Below, one piece after another: positions 63,469-64,000 of a stretch of DNA of 64,000 nt. The DNA is from Macrotrachela quadricornifera (taxonomy: Eukaryota > Rotifera > Eurotatoria > Philodinida > Philodinidae). The stretch is from positions 1-64,000 of the forward strand of contig JAJEKB010000412.1 in NCBI GenBank assembly GCA_022393335.1, given 5' to 3'. The number at the start of each line of letters is the position of its first letter. Position 1 is the first letter of the stretch. Made by a program: the position numbers and the translations under genes. The notes beneath the pieces are model-generated. The model was not told the origin of the DNA. It saw only the letters and a list, made by a program, of their open reading frames with translations, and ran no database searches.

Positions 63469-64000
63469 CTACAATAAAATTATATATATAGATTTGATAA
63501 GACTTCTATGAAGTAGTTTGTTATATCATCTATACATAAAATAAACTCAATGACATTATTCAAGTTCTTTTAACCTGAACAACAAGACAACGAATCAGTC
63601 CATAAATATATTTCTATATGAAAACTTAAAACATTTTCACTCAAATCAACATCTGTTTTAATGTTTTTTTTTGTAATAGTTTTATCAAGAAAAAAAGAAA
63701 AAAGAACAAAAAGAAACACTCAAATTGATTTTCATCATCCGGTTTTAATTTACTAATAAATTATTTTATATATAGATTTATATATATCAATATATAATCC
63801 TTGTTAAGTAAAATTATCTTTTTTTTTTTTCTATGTAAAGTTTAGTTAAGAACAAAAACATGGCTTCATTATAATCTTTGACGTAAATAGTGATTTTTTT
63901 TCTTCTGTAGTCAATGACATCGGTTTTGTTAGTATTTCTTTTTTTGAATGCGAACATTTATTTACGTGAGTAATAAGACATGACGTCTCTACATAATTCG
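63469..64000. other. Right-edge sequence, probably intron of the PMCA gene
   Basis: The last PMCA exon in view begins in phase 1 after an acceptor (TTGTAG), so coding sequence must continue beyond the edge. This 530-bp stretch is AT-rich, with TA runs near 63482 and 63771-63798, and shows no exon. Confidence 0.6.

Overview
This is a eukaryotic window: visibly AT-rich, with protein genes split by short (about 50-70 bp) GT-AG introns, separated by AT-rich intergenic DNA and carrying many simple repeats. Animal genes are clear: a T-box factor, a synaptotagmin-like Rab effector, the ESCRT-III subunit CHMP2A, an RNF14-type RBR ubiquitin ligase, HSP90, a myosin essential light chain and a plasma-membrane Ca2+ pump. 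The single-exon 7TM receptor, the NHL-repeat protein, the abundance of lineage-looking genes and the very short introns make a bdelloid rotifer (Adineta/Rotaria-like) my best guess. That is inference; no marker gene proves it. A 10-N assembly gap lies at 62108-62117.

Layout. 1-2147 (-): TBX2/3-like gene, 3' end off the left edge. 2148-6564: non-coding, with a CpG-richer stretch next to the T-box start. 6565-7605 (+): 7TM receptor. 7606-15762: gene-poor, holding an imperfect inverted repeat with coding relics. 15763-22208 (+): synaptotagmin-like (SHD + C2A + C2B) gene, with two identical tRNA-Glu(UUC) genes in its introns in opposite orientation. 24205-26024 (+): CHMP2A, with a probable TTAA-flanked transposon remnant in its fourth intron. 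26306-27862 (+): RNF14-like ligase. 27955-29942 (-): NHL beta-propeller protein. 30166-31893 (+): repeat-rich coiled-coil protein. 31986-33697 (-): leucine-rich-repeat membrane protein. 37928-39556 (-): PAICS-like protein with both active sites eroded. 40375-41414 (-): unrecognised 220-residue protein. 44606-47119 (-): cytosolic HSP90. 47766-48825 (+): secreted or GPI-anchored cysteine-rich (Ly6-like) protein with 23-nt and 13-nt microexons. 49370-49795 (-): small Ser/Thr-rich ORF. 50781-51313 (-): myosin essential light chain. 57266 to beyond 63468 (-): PMCA Ca2+ ATPase, N-terminus off the right edge.

The genes do not form an operon or a shared pathway; this reads as ordinary animal chromosome. 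Two convergent pairs have only about 92 bp between stop codons (RNF14/NHL and coiled-coil/LRR), and two divergent pairs share short upstream regions (NHL/coiled-coil 223 bp, HSP90/Ly6-like 646 bp). I built exon models by hand, checking GT-AG ends and reading-frame phase; where a junction does not resolve I say so. I saw no clear novel multi-gene system. The items most worth a second look are the PAICS pseudoenzyme candidate, the RBR ligase with split zinc modules, the inflated repeat loop in the Ca2+ pump, the microexons, the two intronic tRNA-Glu genes and three inverted-repeat or transposon-like elements.
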